The notes: generated by a model not told the origin, from the sequence alone. DNA of 64,000 nt from Stichopus chloronotus (GCA_021234535.1 CM037840.1:6210835-6274834), one strand, 5' to 3'; positions 25,001 through 40,000 are shown, counted from the stretch's first letter. A program made the numbers and translations.

Positions 25001-28000
25001 CATGTTATTATGGACTTTATGAAAATATTTTGAATGTTGCTATTCTTTTAACTTTGTTAACAGATGCTTCCTAGATTTAAGTGTGAACAGTTACAATGCC
25101 ACTTTACTGTTATGTCACAGAATTTATCTTCTGCAGAGCTCACCCTCTGATTGTTCGGCAGTCTGGATCCAGTATAACCTGAGCCAGTGATGTCACCTGT
25201 GGTGTAACATCAAACCCATCTGTTCCATGGACCAAAACTGAAAAGTCTACAAATTGAAATGAAAAAGATGCCTGCTGAACAATCATAGCACTGCACTGGG
25301 AAAAGTTGAACCTGAGCTCACTATTGCAAGAAGGTCAACTTGTGTTTACATTAGCAAAAGTGTATGATGCTCTTACAAGGGAAGTAACTTCATGTTTGCA
25401 AACTATTCACCAGAACCAGCAAATATCAAAATCTTTTTGGCATGGCTGCAGCAATCTAGGTCATAGGTAGCTTTGCTACTCTATGGACAATTGTTGCAAA
25501 CAATTTTGCATTTAAAGTAGTGGCACTCTGTCAATATTGAAAAAAAAAAACAAGTAAAGTGATACCATTGACTGTTTGGATTACAAAAAGGTTGAACTGA
25601 TAATGTATTGATACAAGAGATACACAACCTTAGGGCAAAATTTTCAAGAAACGCTTTCTTTGTGGGCTAATTGCTTTATTGTACATATGCCTTCTCCATC
25701 CCTGATGGAGGAGGCATATCTATATATAACAGGAAATGTAAAATAGTCCGTCCACTGTCAGCATAGAGGATTGTGAATTTGCTTTGTACCTATCCTGAAG
25801 TATTACTTATCAAGGTTCCTTCTGAAATGAAACTTCTTAAGCCACATTTACAGAGTCAACATTATTTTTTGTTAAGTCAGCTTATCATGGGAAATACTAG
25901 GTTAATAGACTTACTTTCTCTGTCTATGCACTGGGCCACTAAGCAAGCTACATTCAGCAGTTCTTTGACATGGCCTAACCAATTACATGAGGACAGTCTA
26001 CTCAGCCATTTGTCAGTTGATCGATTGGCATCTTTACAGGCTGCAGAAGAAAATAAACAGAAAATTTATTATCATATTCAACAGACAAATTAATTACTAG
26101 TCTAATACCTCAAAACTAAGAATAATGAATTAATGAAACCAAATCTCCTCTTTGATTGCTTGAAAATAGTTTGGTGTAACCAGAGAGAAAAAATTAACAT
26201 GGTTAACTCACCTCAAAATGACACTTCATAAAGTCATGTTAGATTCAGAATCGATTACAAAATGTTGTTTCAGAAAATGAAATACTGTTTTATTTCTGAG
26301 GGTGTAACTCTGATACTTTTACAACCTTCAGAATAAGGAAGCTAATGATATGATTACATGGGATATGTGATCGACAAATTGTTACAATCTTGACAAAAAA
26401 GGAAGTGCAGACAGTTTGGATGGGTGCAGGTTGAATTTGCAGGAAATGCATTTCTTAAAACTGCTTTCTCTCGATACTTGACTGATGTAGACAGCCATTT
26501 ACTTTACCAGATAAAGTGGTGACCTAGCTGATGTTAACAATGTTAGTTACAGGTATTGTTCCATAACTTTACATTATCATAATTTTTCTTTTATAATGAT
26601 CATGGAGGAAATTGTGATTGCACTAATGAGAAATGAAAACCAATCCAAATGCCTTTTAGAATCCAAGTGACTACTAAAGAGTTTGTTTGCCTCACTTTCT
26701 AAGCTGTATCACATTTACTGAATCTATTAAGAAGAACGTCTTGGTTGTCGCATACTAACTCTAACAACCTCTACTGGTTTACAAATTTGTCTAAACTTGA
26801 CAACATAAACATCACGTTGTTGACACAATGCCAGTAGATCCAACAACATACCACGCAACATACATGTGGTTTAATTGATAATTGTTTGACTATCTATGGC
26901 ATGGAATGAATCTTCAAAGGGGTCCTAGATCAATTAATTTTTAATTACAAAAGCAACTATGTTGATTTACGTAGCACAGTGACAAATTGAGATACAAATT
27001 GAGATACCAACAGTAAGATCAGCTGTATAACTGGATTTAGCTTTGCACCTGTATCAGTCAGGGGGACCATCAGTATGGAAACTGAGAAGACTGCCACATT
27101 CAATGATACCACTTATAAACAAACCAATTTATCATTTCATGTACTGTACATTTCACTATGAGTTCCCTTCCTCATACTCACACAGACTGACAAAGAGAAA
27201 ATAATACAGGAGACACCTGTTTACCTTAGACTCTTTTGCGGGAATCTATTCCATGCCATGCAAAACTTTTTCAAGTTGCAGACTCACAATGAAATTTGTA
27301 TCTTCAGGATTAGTACAACTTGCGACGGTTTTCATGCACAGATCACTATGTAAAGGATATGCCCAGGATCAGGATTCTACACTTGCTATTTGTATTCTAT
27401 TGTTCCTAATAAGGTTACGTATTCATCAACATAGGCCCTAACAATCACCATACATACACAAAAATGATCATTGTGAAAATTACCATCTAAAAGTTTTGAG
27501 AGGCTTTCTTGAAGTGTGCTATATTTTTCCAGTGGTTTATGAACTCTCCGCCATTGAGGGTAATGAGATTCAATTTCAAAGCCACCACCTGAAAGAAAAC
27601 AAGAAAGCCAAGAGGCTTAGTGATTCCTTGCCACTAATACATGAACTTCCATTAATTATTTTTTCGAGTTGCAGTTTACTGTAGCAAACACAGGATATAC
27701 CAGATGATGCCATTAATACTGCACACCATTTTCCAATACCTGCTGTATGCATGTAATGTAAGATAACACTGGTGGCCAAGAATTCTCCAGCATGCACAGT
27801 GGTAGCCTAGGTACAGTACAAATTTCCCAGGAACAAGAGATATACTCATATGACAGTTGAAATGACTGCCAATTATATAAACTACATAAATTCCTCCATC
27901 TACCCCATCATTAACCAAGTAATAACTTATTTATCTCTATTGCACAATAAGATTTGTCCCTAACAGAAATCTTCCATGTGCAACTGTCTCCACTTCAGAA

Positions 28001-31000
28001 AACAAATCTATTCTACATTGTTTGATGACAGAAGGAGCGCTGTATCTCAGATAATGATTCCTCTGGGAAAGATAAGGGTCAACCTTTCTCCCATTTTCCA
28101 CAGAGGTCATCGGTCAATCACCATTTTCAGACCAAACAAATGTCTCAGATGGAATTAAAAGCCAATTATGGCTTTGAAAACTAAGTGAGCACTTTTTCCT
28201 GTCAAAACAAGAGTAATAAATAAAAGAAGCATGATGCCAAATACTATACAGCTGAATTGGGGACTAAATAGAAACTCAAAGGTGTATTGTACCTGCTGAA
28301 CTTAACCAAATTGAGCTTTTAGATACTTTACAGATGCTTTCAGACATACAGTATTTTATCAGAAACCAGCATGATGCCAGCTGAAGATCCATAGATGTAG
28401 TTTCATCATTATATGTCTAAGACTTGTGAAATTAGTACAGCAACTACACTTTATTACCTAACTGACAGGTAAAAGTTTTCAAACTGGAACTTCCTAAATG
28501 TGCAAGCATTGCTAGTCTTTGCTTGGAAGGGAGCTCAAATACCTTCCACCCTTAGGAAAAGACAGAAGGAGAGAAACATCAGCAAAGGTCTTAACACTTT
28601 GTACTCAAGGACCTCAGATGACCTTTGACCCACATCAAAACTTAAACCAGTAATTATATTTATATACTCCATCTAAAAAGAACAACTTTAAAGTGTGAAA
28701 TTGTCTCCCCTTTGTAAATATTGAAATTATCTCCTCCTTTGTAAATAGTGTGTTTACAAGCTTTTTTCATGTACCACCTCTGATGACCCCACATGACCTC
28801 TGATCACAAGACACACCCTCACCTTATTTACTTAGAAAGTCCTATATACCCTCGAAGGTCAAAGTTTGTGCAATGTGCAGTTCATGAGGTACTGCAAACA
28901 TGTTTTGTCTATAGTCTGTCTGCAGATGACCTCTGGTGACCTTTGGCATACACAAAATCAATCCCAGTCAAGATCTTTAAATGTCCTCCCCACACACTGA
29001 CTTTGGACTATCTTGCACATTCCCTTCAAAAGATAGAGTGTTCACAAGCTTTTCACATTATGACTTCTGATGACCCCAGATGACCTTTGACCTACAAGAA
29101 TACCCTCACAATCTCACTTACAGGGCAGTACATACCACCCAAGTTTGAAAATGATGCAACTTGTCGTTTCTGAGATACTGCAAACGTAGTTTGTACACAT
29201 TCTGCCTGATGATGACCTCAGATGACCTTTGACCTTCACCAAAAACAATCCCAGCCGAGATCTTCATATGTTCTATCAACACACCAACTTTGACCCACCT
29301 TGCACTTTCCCTTCAAAAGCTAGAGTGTTCACAAGATTTTGCTCACACGCACACACACACACATACGCACACACGCACATACACCGAATCACCATCGCAA
29401 AGATTCCTTGCCCGCCTTTGGCAAGGAATCAATAAACCAGAAAGCCAAAAGGCTTTGTGATTCCTTGCTACATGGTTATATTACAACAAACACGAATTAT
29501 TCACATGACAAGTACAAGATCAACTGCAGTTATTTTTCTTGATACACCACAAGCCTTTAACCCAAAATGACCTTTATTTTGGTGACCTAAAATGACAGCG
29601 ACATTTGACGTCCACCAAAAGCAATAGGGATCACCTACCCAGGCCATACAACCCACACATCAAGTACAGTATGAGTATGACATCAGTCAACATTATCTCT
29701 GAGCTCCAAGAAACACACAGTAATCAATGCTGCTTCTAGTCTTGCCTGTTGTTAGTTGAATCAAATAACTCAGCCTTACCTCATCTGAACTCAGCTTGTC
29801 CGCCATATTTACCTCAAAATTCTTCATAAACGACCAGAATGTTCTTGGGTCTCCATCGTATGGTGGAATTTCTGCCTTAGGTAATTCCAACGCTAATTTG
29901 AAACTCACTTTCCTCCTTTAACTTTTTCAATGCTTCCTCCCTCTCCTCAGTATAATGCTTTTGGCATTCCAACATCCAGCTTTCTGCTTGCTCAAATGCT
30001 TCATCAGACAACAGCCCAGCCAGATCAGCACGAACCTCTTCCATTGCCTCAAACTGACGCTCTGCCTTTTGCAAATTTTCCTTTATCGACTCTGCGATAA
30101 TTTCTTCCTTGTTACAAGTAACTTTTAACACACTCAAAGTCCTCGTAAGTTGACCCTAAGTTATGATTTCTCCTCAATATTTTTGCTTCCTCCATCCTTT
30201 CCGACATTGTGAAACATGATTGAAAGCACCCCAATTTGATTGTTAAGAAACCTTGTTCTGCTACCAGCTGTTCCTCTGGATATTGATATTATCCAAATAA
30301 ATGACAGAACGGATGTTTTTTTTATTTTCATTTTTTTTATAAACCCATTAACATTCCAATGCATGAATTAATGTCACCTTGTCTTTCTGACCCCATGACC
30401 CCCCATACCAAGACTTTCTCTCTGGACAACTTATCGGAGGCCCCTCACACTAGAATTTACTCACTAAGTTACAAATGCAGTACTGTAGCCTTAAATCTGG
30501 AGCAAAAAGCCTCTGGTGACTTCAAATGACCTTTGATCTTCACTACAAACAAAAGAGATCATCTACTTCATATGAGAAAATGTAGCCCATATGCTTTTCA
30601 ACTAATTTGTACGGTAGTTTATAATAACCACAATAATGGTGTTTAGGCTATTGTTATTGTTATATAGTGAAAAATCATCCCTTCCTCTCTATTGATGAGC
30701 ATTAAATTTCACAGGGTCATGAACCTGTTAATAACAGACAACCTTATCAAGTTTAAAACAAATCTGACCCACGGATAAGGAACTATGGTAGTTTTAACAT
30801 TTTTTATGTTTTACCCCATAACCTCATTAATATGCAAGACTTGGACACCAAAAACAATAGGGATCATCTACTCAATATGGGCAACCTACATGCCAAAAAT
30901 GAAATTACTCAGAGTTACCCTTCTTGAAACAGAGTGTTTACGAGCAACCGTCACACACACATACACACACACATACACACACACGACATCAGGACTGCAT

Positions 31001-34000
31001 AGATTCCCCTGCCTACGGCAAGGAATCAAAAAGGAAAATCAAAGTCGAGTAATACTACTAATCAAACAGTTGCAAAAATGTCCAAAATACTTAATTATCA
31101 TGTGATGAAATATAGTAAAAATAATAATCTACAGCATCAGATCCACTGACATCTATCATCATCAGAATAATCACTATTTAGCATCACCATCATCATTGTT
31201 ATCATTACCAATACCATCATTATTATCATCATCACTAGTATCATCATCATTGATCAGTACCACTATTCTTACCATCATCACAATCACTGTCATCAGTACT
31301 ATAATAACCATCAACCATAACCATCATAGTCAGTACCACATATAGTATCATCGTTATCTGTTCTCCCATCAACTACAGGACCAATCATGCTAACCAATCA
31401 GACACCTTCTCATAACCTAACATCACCAATGACCAAGCATAACAATGGTCTAGTCTAGGACATGGTGCACCCCAAAAGTGGTTTGAACCTGAAATGACTT
31501 GGAAGAATGGACAGTGCCTGCACGTCATTCCATCGTCTGGCGGAGACTTCTGTCAACAGGAAAGCTGTATTGACAACTCAAGTAAAGGAACAAAAGGAAA
31601 AGGTGTTCAAAGAAGAGGACCTCCAGCAAGCTGAGAACAGCCAGCATGCTCCAGGAAGAGGTGCTAGTGGCTGACAATGTGAGACGTTTCAAGGCCACAT
31701 TACATATCAGGGATTCTAACCGCCTTGCTTTCAAGGTGATTGATCCCCTGAGAGACCGTTGTGAATAGTTCCAATGGCCATTCGGCTGTTGTTCCAAGGA
31801 GAACAACTGTTCATTCCTAACAGTTGTCAAGGATGGGGACCTAGCAATCAACAAACATTCTCTACGTCTGCTGTTTCAAATCTTAGCAGCCTACAGGCAA
31901 CACATGGAACAATACTTTCCATGAACCAACAATGTGGCAGCCTCCTTCAAAGCTTTCTTTTTCAAAGTAACTCTGGGCAGTTTTCAAGCAACAGAATATC
32001 AGACTCAATGTCTATGATTGTGACAAATCCCTTGTAAAGACAGCACAAAGAGGGTCAGAAGGGGAGGATGCATCCTTAGGACCTCCAGCAACAGATGTAG
32101 AAGGTAAAAACTAGAGATGAGATGCATACTTCAAAAACAAGAGCATGTGAATTCTCCACCATCCTTGCAAACAGAGTGAATGGATAGCCCTGGATAAGAG
32201 ACTAAGGAAATCCAAGTACATCTACTACCCCATGCTCCAGCACACAAGACAAGGGCCACAAACTGTGAAGTTTTAAATTGAGGTCAGGGCTAAAGAGATT
32301 TGCCTCCACCACTGTGGCAACCACCTGAACATTGAGGGACCACTTGTGGGGTGCTTAGCGGAGGAAGGCTGTGCAGGGACTGATCTCCAAAAGTGGGCCA
32401 GGCTTTGATACAACGTGCATAGCAAAGGATGCAGAAGCATGTAAAAGAGAAAAACACCAAGTGGAATTATCATCATGTAAGATCTAGTTTCCCAGGTTAC
32501 AGTGTCTAACCGTGCTGATTAAGAGAGTCCAATAAAAGCCCAAAAAAATAGAGCTCTCCTCTAAGACCAGCAAACAGCACCCAACTAAGGGCTGATGAAC
32601 AGAGTTGCATTAGGGGCCAATGCAAATAAAACATAAGCTGTTAAATAACACCATTACAGCCCTTCTTTTTGATCTGCTGACCTTTGTACATGTGTTCCCT
32701 TGACACATCATGCTGCCAAATGAGCAACACAATCCAACGTGAGAGCATTTCCTTGAAGGCAGGCGTGACCAGTCAATAAAAAAACAAGCAGTCCGAGCGA
32801 ACGCACAGGCATCATTCGCTCAATATACCATTTGAAGCTTGAGTCAAAATTGTCCTTCAAAAAATTTGTTCCCTAAGATCGGGAGGTCTCTGAAGGCGTC
32901 AATAGCCGTACGTGATGACCAGTCCAGGGAATCGAGTGCCTGGTCGCCCCCTAGTCGCCTCGACCGAAATACAAGCAAACAGGTCGCAAACGCTTTTTGC
33001 CCCCGGGCCTAAAAGGGCTAACCAGCTGCGAGATGCCTGCTGTCAGAACCTGCCAAAAAGGACTATTCAGCAGCTTGGCAAACAGGAGAAGTGCTGAGGC
33101 ATACTTCATGCCTACGCAAGATGCCCAGTCTCAATCATACATGGAAGACTCCAAACAGTAGGATGTCTTATCCTTGACCCTAATGCGGGCGTCGAGAGTA
33201 CCCGCAGGGAAACTGTTCCCTCACCCATGCAGTAATGTGTGGCGCCGAAAAAAGGTTGCATGTCCTGGATAAACGCCGTCCACTGGCGGGCCGAGGGCCA
33301 GGGACTGAAACCACTGGCCACATTCAGCATCAACCGGGATGGAAGCATGCAGGGTCGTAGAGGCCGCGTTCAACGTCAGGTAAGAAGCCGGCACCTTCGA
33401 CGAGGAGGGAACTGGGTCCAGGCGTGTCGTCTAGACTATGCCGTAGTATTGTAGCAGCCAGTTTGAATGCCTCAGTCAAAATATCTGTGCTGTCAAGAGG
33501 CTCATCATCTTCCAGCTCTCGGGGCTGGCTCTTGGCTAATGGTTGCGGATCAAATCCCTAGCTGGGAGAAGCCGCAGACTTTTTTTTTCTTCAACCTGGG
33601 GAGAGCTTTGCCCTGGTGCTCTTCATGCTTTCAAAGCCACTCCGCTGTAGAGGCCCAACAATCCTTGGGCCACGCACGGCACACCTAGGTCATTGGGAGT
33701 GGGAGTCCCACGAACTGAAGGGACAAAACCTCTTGCATGAAAAGCAGATGTCATGAGGAGCATATCTCTCCATATCTGAAAGAAAGGCTAAGAAAAACGA
33801 AGTATACATGAAAACACAGAGCCAAAACGGAGCCAGCACGGAGAAAAACGAACCCCACAATAAGGCTCCTGAACAAACACAAGTAGTATAGGCCTTCAAC
33901 CAGCGCGACAGAACAAATCCACACGCAATGTCTCCGGGGAGTCACAACACATGTACGAGGCCAAGGCACTGCAGAAGGGGGGATGTGCCCCAAACCCAGA

Positions 34001-37000
34001 ATTCCAAGGCGAAGCTAAGATACACACGGGGTAAAGGCTAGCATTAGGCCTAATGAATGTCACGTGAACAACTACGATACTACGTTACGTAACACACCCA
34101 GACACATGCAAAAAGACACATAAAAAACATGCAAAAGCAAAAGGATACTCATCCAAATAGGCTTTGGAAAGGTGATAGGGATGAATCCAAAGAAGGCGTG
34201 TGGTAAAAGTCCCAAAATGATGCAAGAGGAGGTAGATTAAGAAGGATGCAGATGCATGCAGGTAAACTTCGCTGCAAGAACTAAGGCTGGCAATTACGGA
34301 AGGGCACTGACCAGATACACACACACACTCTCTCACACCATTGTCAAATGCTAGACCATAGTCAATACCGTAATGCATAGGTTACATGAGGTGAGGGAGT
34401 ACTCGCTGTGAATTTGCAAAGTTACAATGAACCCATAAATGCAAGAGCTACAATCATCTACCTTTGGACTTTGCTGCCACAGCAGTTGAATATGATCTTG
34501 TGTCTATGATGTAACCTCTTCGACCAACTCCAAGGGCAGCATTGAGTAACTTCTCATCCTCCCTACAACGTTTAGAGTTTCCTCCTGTCAACGGTTGACT
34601 ACTTCTCATTATTACTGTCTGAAATGGAACCAACAAAATTCATACCACAGAAAATTCACCAAAAGATGCAAAGTATACTCCCCAATGAATTTACATTAAC
34701 ATTCTCAAAACAAAGTAAAATCTCACCACCTCTCACACACATCAGACAAAATGTGTGCTATAATTAATGAATGCATCTTAACAAAAATATCCAACTGTAA
34801 AGTTATTTGGATAATCCATAACAAATAAAGACAAAAGGGGATCATCCACTGTATAAAATGCTACACCAAATTGAGGAACTTTGACCACTTTGGGGAGGGG
34901 AGATTAAAAGAATCAGTCAAATAATTGCCAACCTTGTCCTGTCATGTACGTCAGAATATCATCATAAATGCACACACACACACACATGACATCATGATAC
35001 ATCACAACTTCACTCCCATAACGATTAATAAAAACTTATCCAGCATGCTAAGACGTATGGATTCATAACCTTGTTTCATTCTTAAAACTCCAGGCTGAGT
35101 TGGTATATGGAAAACTTGACTGCCAAAAATGAAAATCAAACACAGCTAGGTTGGTGAACTTGATGACAGTTTAGAAGGTTCTAAGTCACTCAGATGAGCC
35201 TCCTTAACCTCTAATAAGAGTAACTTCTCTCTAAAATAAGAATATGAAATTCCACTTGCCAAAAGAAATAGCCCATGCCAAGCTCATAATGAGTACAGCC
35301 ATTACATGTACTATCATGACAATTGTGTTTGTTATAAAAATCATTCCACTGGTTTCGTTTTTGTTTGAGGGACGTGGAACGACAACTGTTTGTGTCATTC
35401 CAATTTGCAGACAAACTCAGAATAGGACTTCAGTCGTAACTTGTGGCCAATGAACTTTGCAAAGTCAGCATTTTAGACCAACCTATGTAGATTCATTACT
35501 ACTGACAGGAGAGAAACAGAGACAATATAAAACTAATTCTGAATGTTAAAGCTTTGACTTACATCATGTTTTTTGTGTAAGTAACTGAGTATTGGGAACC
35601 GTCCTCCACTTCTGAAGGCAGCAGCTTTCATCAGGACATCATCATCAACAGTCTTTGGAACAACAACAGCTCTTGGGTAGGATGGACTCACCTGGAGGGA
35701 AAAAAAAAGAAGCAAGAAAATAGGTTGGTGTTACTAGCAGTCAATGCAACAGACTGTTTGCCTTACAACCTTAAAATACTATTTTTATGGAATCTGAAGG
35801 GCCATAACAAACATGATTCAAAGATTACGAGCAGACACTCACTAAATGAACAAAATCTTGGATGATGAATTCTTCAATAGTGTTTTTGTTTTTTCATAAT
35901 AACAATAATAACAATTTGTAATCAGGTACCCAATGACAAAACTCATCAGGTAACCGGGTATCCAGAAATTCAAAGCCTTACAAAAGCTGTTGACATTCAA
36001 TAACGCTGGTTGTATAGGATGGTCTGAATGTAGCATAGATAAAAAGAATGGAATAATACTAAGAATGTTTGCTTAAAAGATAAATACAGCCACATGTTCA
36101 ATAGCTTTATGGCAAGGATATAATTGTCTGAAATGTTAAAAAAAATGGGGAGAAAAAAAAAAAAAAGTTTTTGATTCCTCTAGTAGTTTGCAGAGGTTAG
36201 TATATAATTCAGGCCTTGAAGGGGAGTTATTTTATGAAACTAAACAACCACAAAAGTGAGGAGGAAGCCTGTGGTTTATTGCAACATCACATGGGGGGGC
36301 CACCAACTAATAAATTTTGCTGAAAACTTTTTCTTTTTTCACATGGGTGGTTCAGATGGGATAACCTTAGATTATTCTAACACAAAAAAACTCATCTGAC
36401 TGTGACCTGGCCACGAATCAAACTCTGGACCTCTCAATTGCTTCACTGCTTAAAATGTCACCCTCCTCTTACCATCAACAAACTGTTTGACAATTGTTTA
36501 AGTTCAGTTGATTTCTAACCTATGATCATGTTACAAACAGCTTCCATGTATCTAATTTTGATTACTTTTTGGGTGGGACTTCTTCAGTAAAAGCCATGTT
36601 TTTCTTTTTGCTTTTTTCCCCACTTTCTTCAAACTATAATATAGCAAATATTTATGTACAAATTAAATAAAAGATTATGTGTCACGAACATACATGCAAT
36701 GTCCATATAAGCATCTGACTACTTGACATTGCTTAAGATCAATGTTTTCTAGCAAGGTTACCACAAGATTTGAAAGTTATCTCTACAGATACACTAAGTT
36801 CACCAGGCTAGTTACCTACAGAAGAGATTAATAATTATCCTCCTCAGACAATTTTCTATGAAATATTCTCAATAAACAGTTTAATGTAGACTAAATGGAT
36901 TTAGGATAATTGGTCATCTTACAATCTTTTCAGGATTGGTTGAATTTCTTCATCCTGTCCAGCTAAATATGTGCATATCAGCACTTTGATGGAAAATTAA

Positions 37001-40000
37001 TAATATTGATATGTTTCTAGAAAGTTAAACAAAAAAAAAAGAAGAAAGCACAAGAAGGCATCCTTTAACATGCAAACCATGTTCCATTCTGACAGTTTTC
37101 AAATGATGAAACTGTATTAGTATCCCCACTGTATGCTAACACAAATATTCACAGTTTATTACTGATTTTATCCAAGTTTACCAAATTTCAGTTAGCATCA
37201 ATATTCCTCCTACCGCAGTTCAGTACAACAGAATGTGAAGAGGGCACCAGTCCAGAACGTTAATTACAATGACTTGAACAATGCCTTAAAACCATGACCA
37301 GCATTTTTAGCAGAGCTGATCTTTCAGTGCAATTCTTGAACATAAACAGGAAAATAGAATTGAAGCATCTTGCTTACCTCAAAATTTTCATTGATGTAAC
37401 TCAACCTCCAATTGTCACTTTTAATTCTTGTGAGTTCACTTTCTGGTTGAAAAGCTAACCAACCATCTTCTAACTTATCAAATGTGCTTCGATAAAAGAA
37501 GGGATACGTCATCTTCACTGAAGCTAGAAATACGGATGAGTTCAAAATATTGTACAGTAAGTTTCATTCTCATTCTAGCACTACTGGCCTTTGATTTAAG
37601 CGCAATGCATTACTTTACTGACCATGTTACTGTTCAGTCAGAAAATCCACTTACCTTGGAGACCGATTTGAAAAAAGTAAATATTCCTAAGTACAGTTTA
37701 CTCATGAACAGTGGTGATTACTACTAGTGAATGTGTTTGCATAATGTCTAATCTTGAAACTGATGACATTACTTTGCCCTTAATAATTTTAATATGCATT
37801 GATAAAAATTAAAATTTTACTTATGTTCTATACTAATACCTGCATCTGTATATCATATTGTCCAGTTATCTTTTATTTCAATAATCTATTGGAATAATTT
37901 TATTCATTTAATAAAATTACTACCCAAAAATATCAAACTTAGTAAAGTCAGAAAGGCAAAGGTCTTAGGACCCATTCAACCCACCCCTAGCTACACTCAT
38001 GAGGAGACTGATGATTACTACATATACAGTTTCATTCTATTTATCTCTTGGTTGGCTAAAATTTGCAAAGTGATGAGTCGAGGTTTTATCGCATATATAG
38101 TATGTAACAAACCCAATAGCACTTACCCAAAGATGATAAGTGTTCTATTGAGCTGGCTATGTTCAGACATTCTTCCATACTAGGAATATCAAGCCTTATA
38201 ACCATGAAGTTTTTACAATACAGTGTCAGCTGACCAGTGGACCCAACAAATTTCTTTTCCAGGGTGTCAATCATCATGTGAAGCAACTGATAAAGAGAGA
38301 CAAGTGAACAAGAAACAAGTGAAGAAGATACAAGAAGAGAGGCAAGTGAAAAAGATACAAAGTTACAAGAGAAGAAGAGACAATTGAAAAAGAGACAAGG
38401 AAAGAGACAAGTGAAGAGGTGTCACATGACTATTCCTTTGGTAAAATCAATGATCATAAGACAGTTAAATCAAAGATGACATGTTTCACAACCAGAGAGC
38501 TCATACATGAACAACATTCCCACAATTTGATCCCTATTGACTTCAAATGACCTCTATGAAAAAACAACAGGATTCTTGTACTGTATATCATGTACACCTA
38601 CCTTCCCAGTGTGAGATTTGTCCAAGCTGCCCCCCTTGCGATATCTTGTTTACAAGGTTTCGAAATTGATCCTGTTGGTCCCAAATGATCTTTGACTTCC
38701 ACCAAAAACTATAGGAACCTTGCACTCAATTTGGTACACCTACATACTAATATTATGAAATCTGCACAGGTTTCCTTCTTGAGATATCATGCCTACAAGG
38801 TTTTCAACGATTTGACCCTTCCTGACCCCAATATTCATTGATGTCCACTAAAAACAATAGGGTTCTTGAACTCTATGGTTACACATATGTACTACAGTAA
38901 GTATGGCATCTGTCCAAGCTTCCCTTCCTGAGATATTGTGTTTACAAGTTTTTCCCAATTTGACCCCTGCTGACTTTAAATGACCTTTGATCCCCACTCA
39001 ATTCAATAGGGTTCTTTAACTCAATGTGGTTTACCTGCATACCATGTATGAGATTGGTCCAAGCCGTCGTTCTTGAGATATGCCGTTTACAATTTGTTCA
39101 CAATTTGACTTCTGTTGACCCAAAATGACCTGGGACCTTCAACAAAAATGATAGGGTCCTTGCACTCAATGTGGTGCACCTGCAAACTAAATATGAGATT
39201 TGTCCAAGCTTCCCTTCTTGAGATATTGTGTCTGCAAAGTATAGTAGGCAGCACAAACATACATACACCCACACATACATGCATACATACATACATACAT
39301 ACACAGACATGCCTGCACGATCACAAAGGTTACTTTGATTATAATCAAAACCATAAATCACAAGTTTCTTCATTTGTCACAACATGCAGTCCACATGTAT
39401 GTTAGAAAGTCACTGACATGAACAACAAGAATTGCGGATTTGATGATGATGCACTCTAACTTACAGGGTCTGTGAGACAATTTCTGATTGAAGAAACACA
39501 ACAATCAAGGGCATCACCACAGTACAGTAAATGTGGCATGGCAACTTAATTAACTGACTTTAACAACATCAAATATGCGACATAAACCACACTCCCCTTT
39601 ATAAAACACGTTTTTGAGGTACTAGTTAGCCTTCGGAATTACAATCTGATTTTCACCACTCTTCTTTAACCTATGATGACTGTCAAGGCTATGATAATCA
39701 TCACAATTAAAAAATCACACAAACCATGCTTTTGGTCCACAGCATATCCAGCACCATGGCTGGTACTGTAGCTTAAATTGATTTTCACACTCGTTTGCAG
39801 TACCTATACTGTACATGCTTGGAAAATACACCTCCAAACTGAACAAAATTCTCCATTATTTCTTTGCTTGTAATTGTCTGTGGTTGACACTTTCCTAGGT
39901 CTCAAGCCATGAGATACAACAAGCGCTCACTTTAAAGGCTGTATTGCATCACCCTAAGCTATATTTTTACCTCCCTGAAAGGAAAATTCTCAACTGGTTC

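Larger units (their letters stand above)
27589..34461 (-). other. MTMR9 intron 5 (6.9 kb), transposon-rich
   Basis: This is the largest intron. It holds family A blocks (28600-29340, 30490-30960), a BEL/Pao gag relic, an ATC-rich simple repeat, a decayed unidentified ORF and a GC-richer unassigned block (32880-33700). Confidence 0.75.

Noticed and set aside
25773..26093. 106-codon open frame on the + strand
   Set aside because: It is the antisense shadow of MTMR9 exon 7 (25915-26040).
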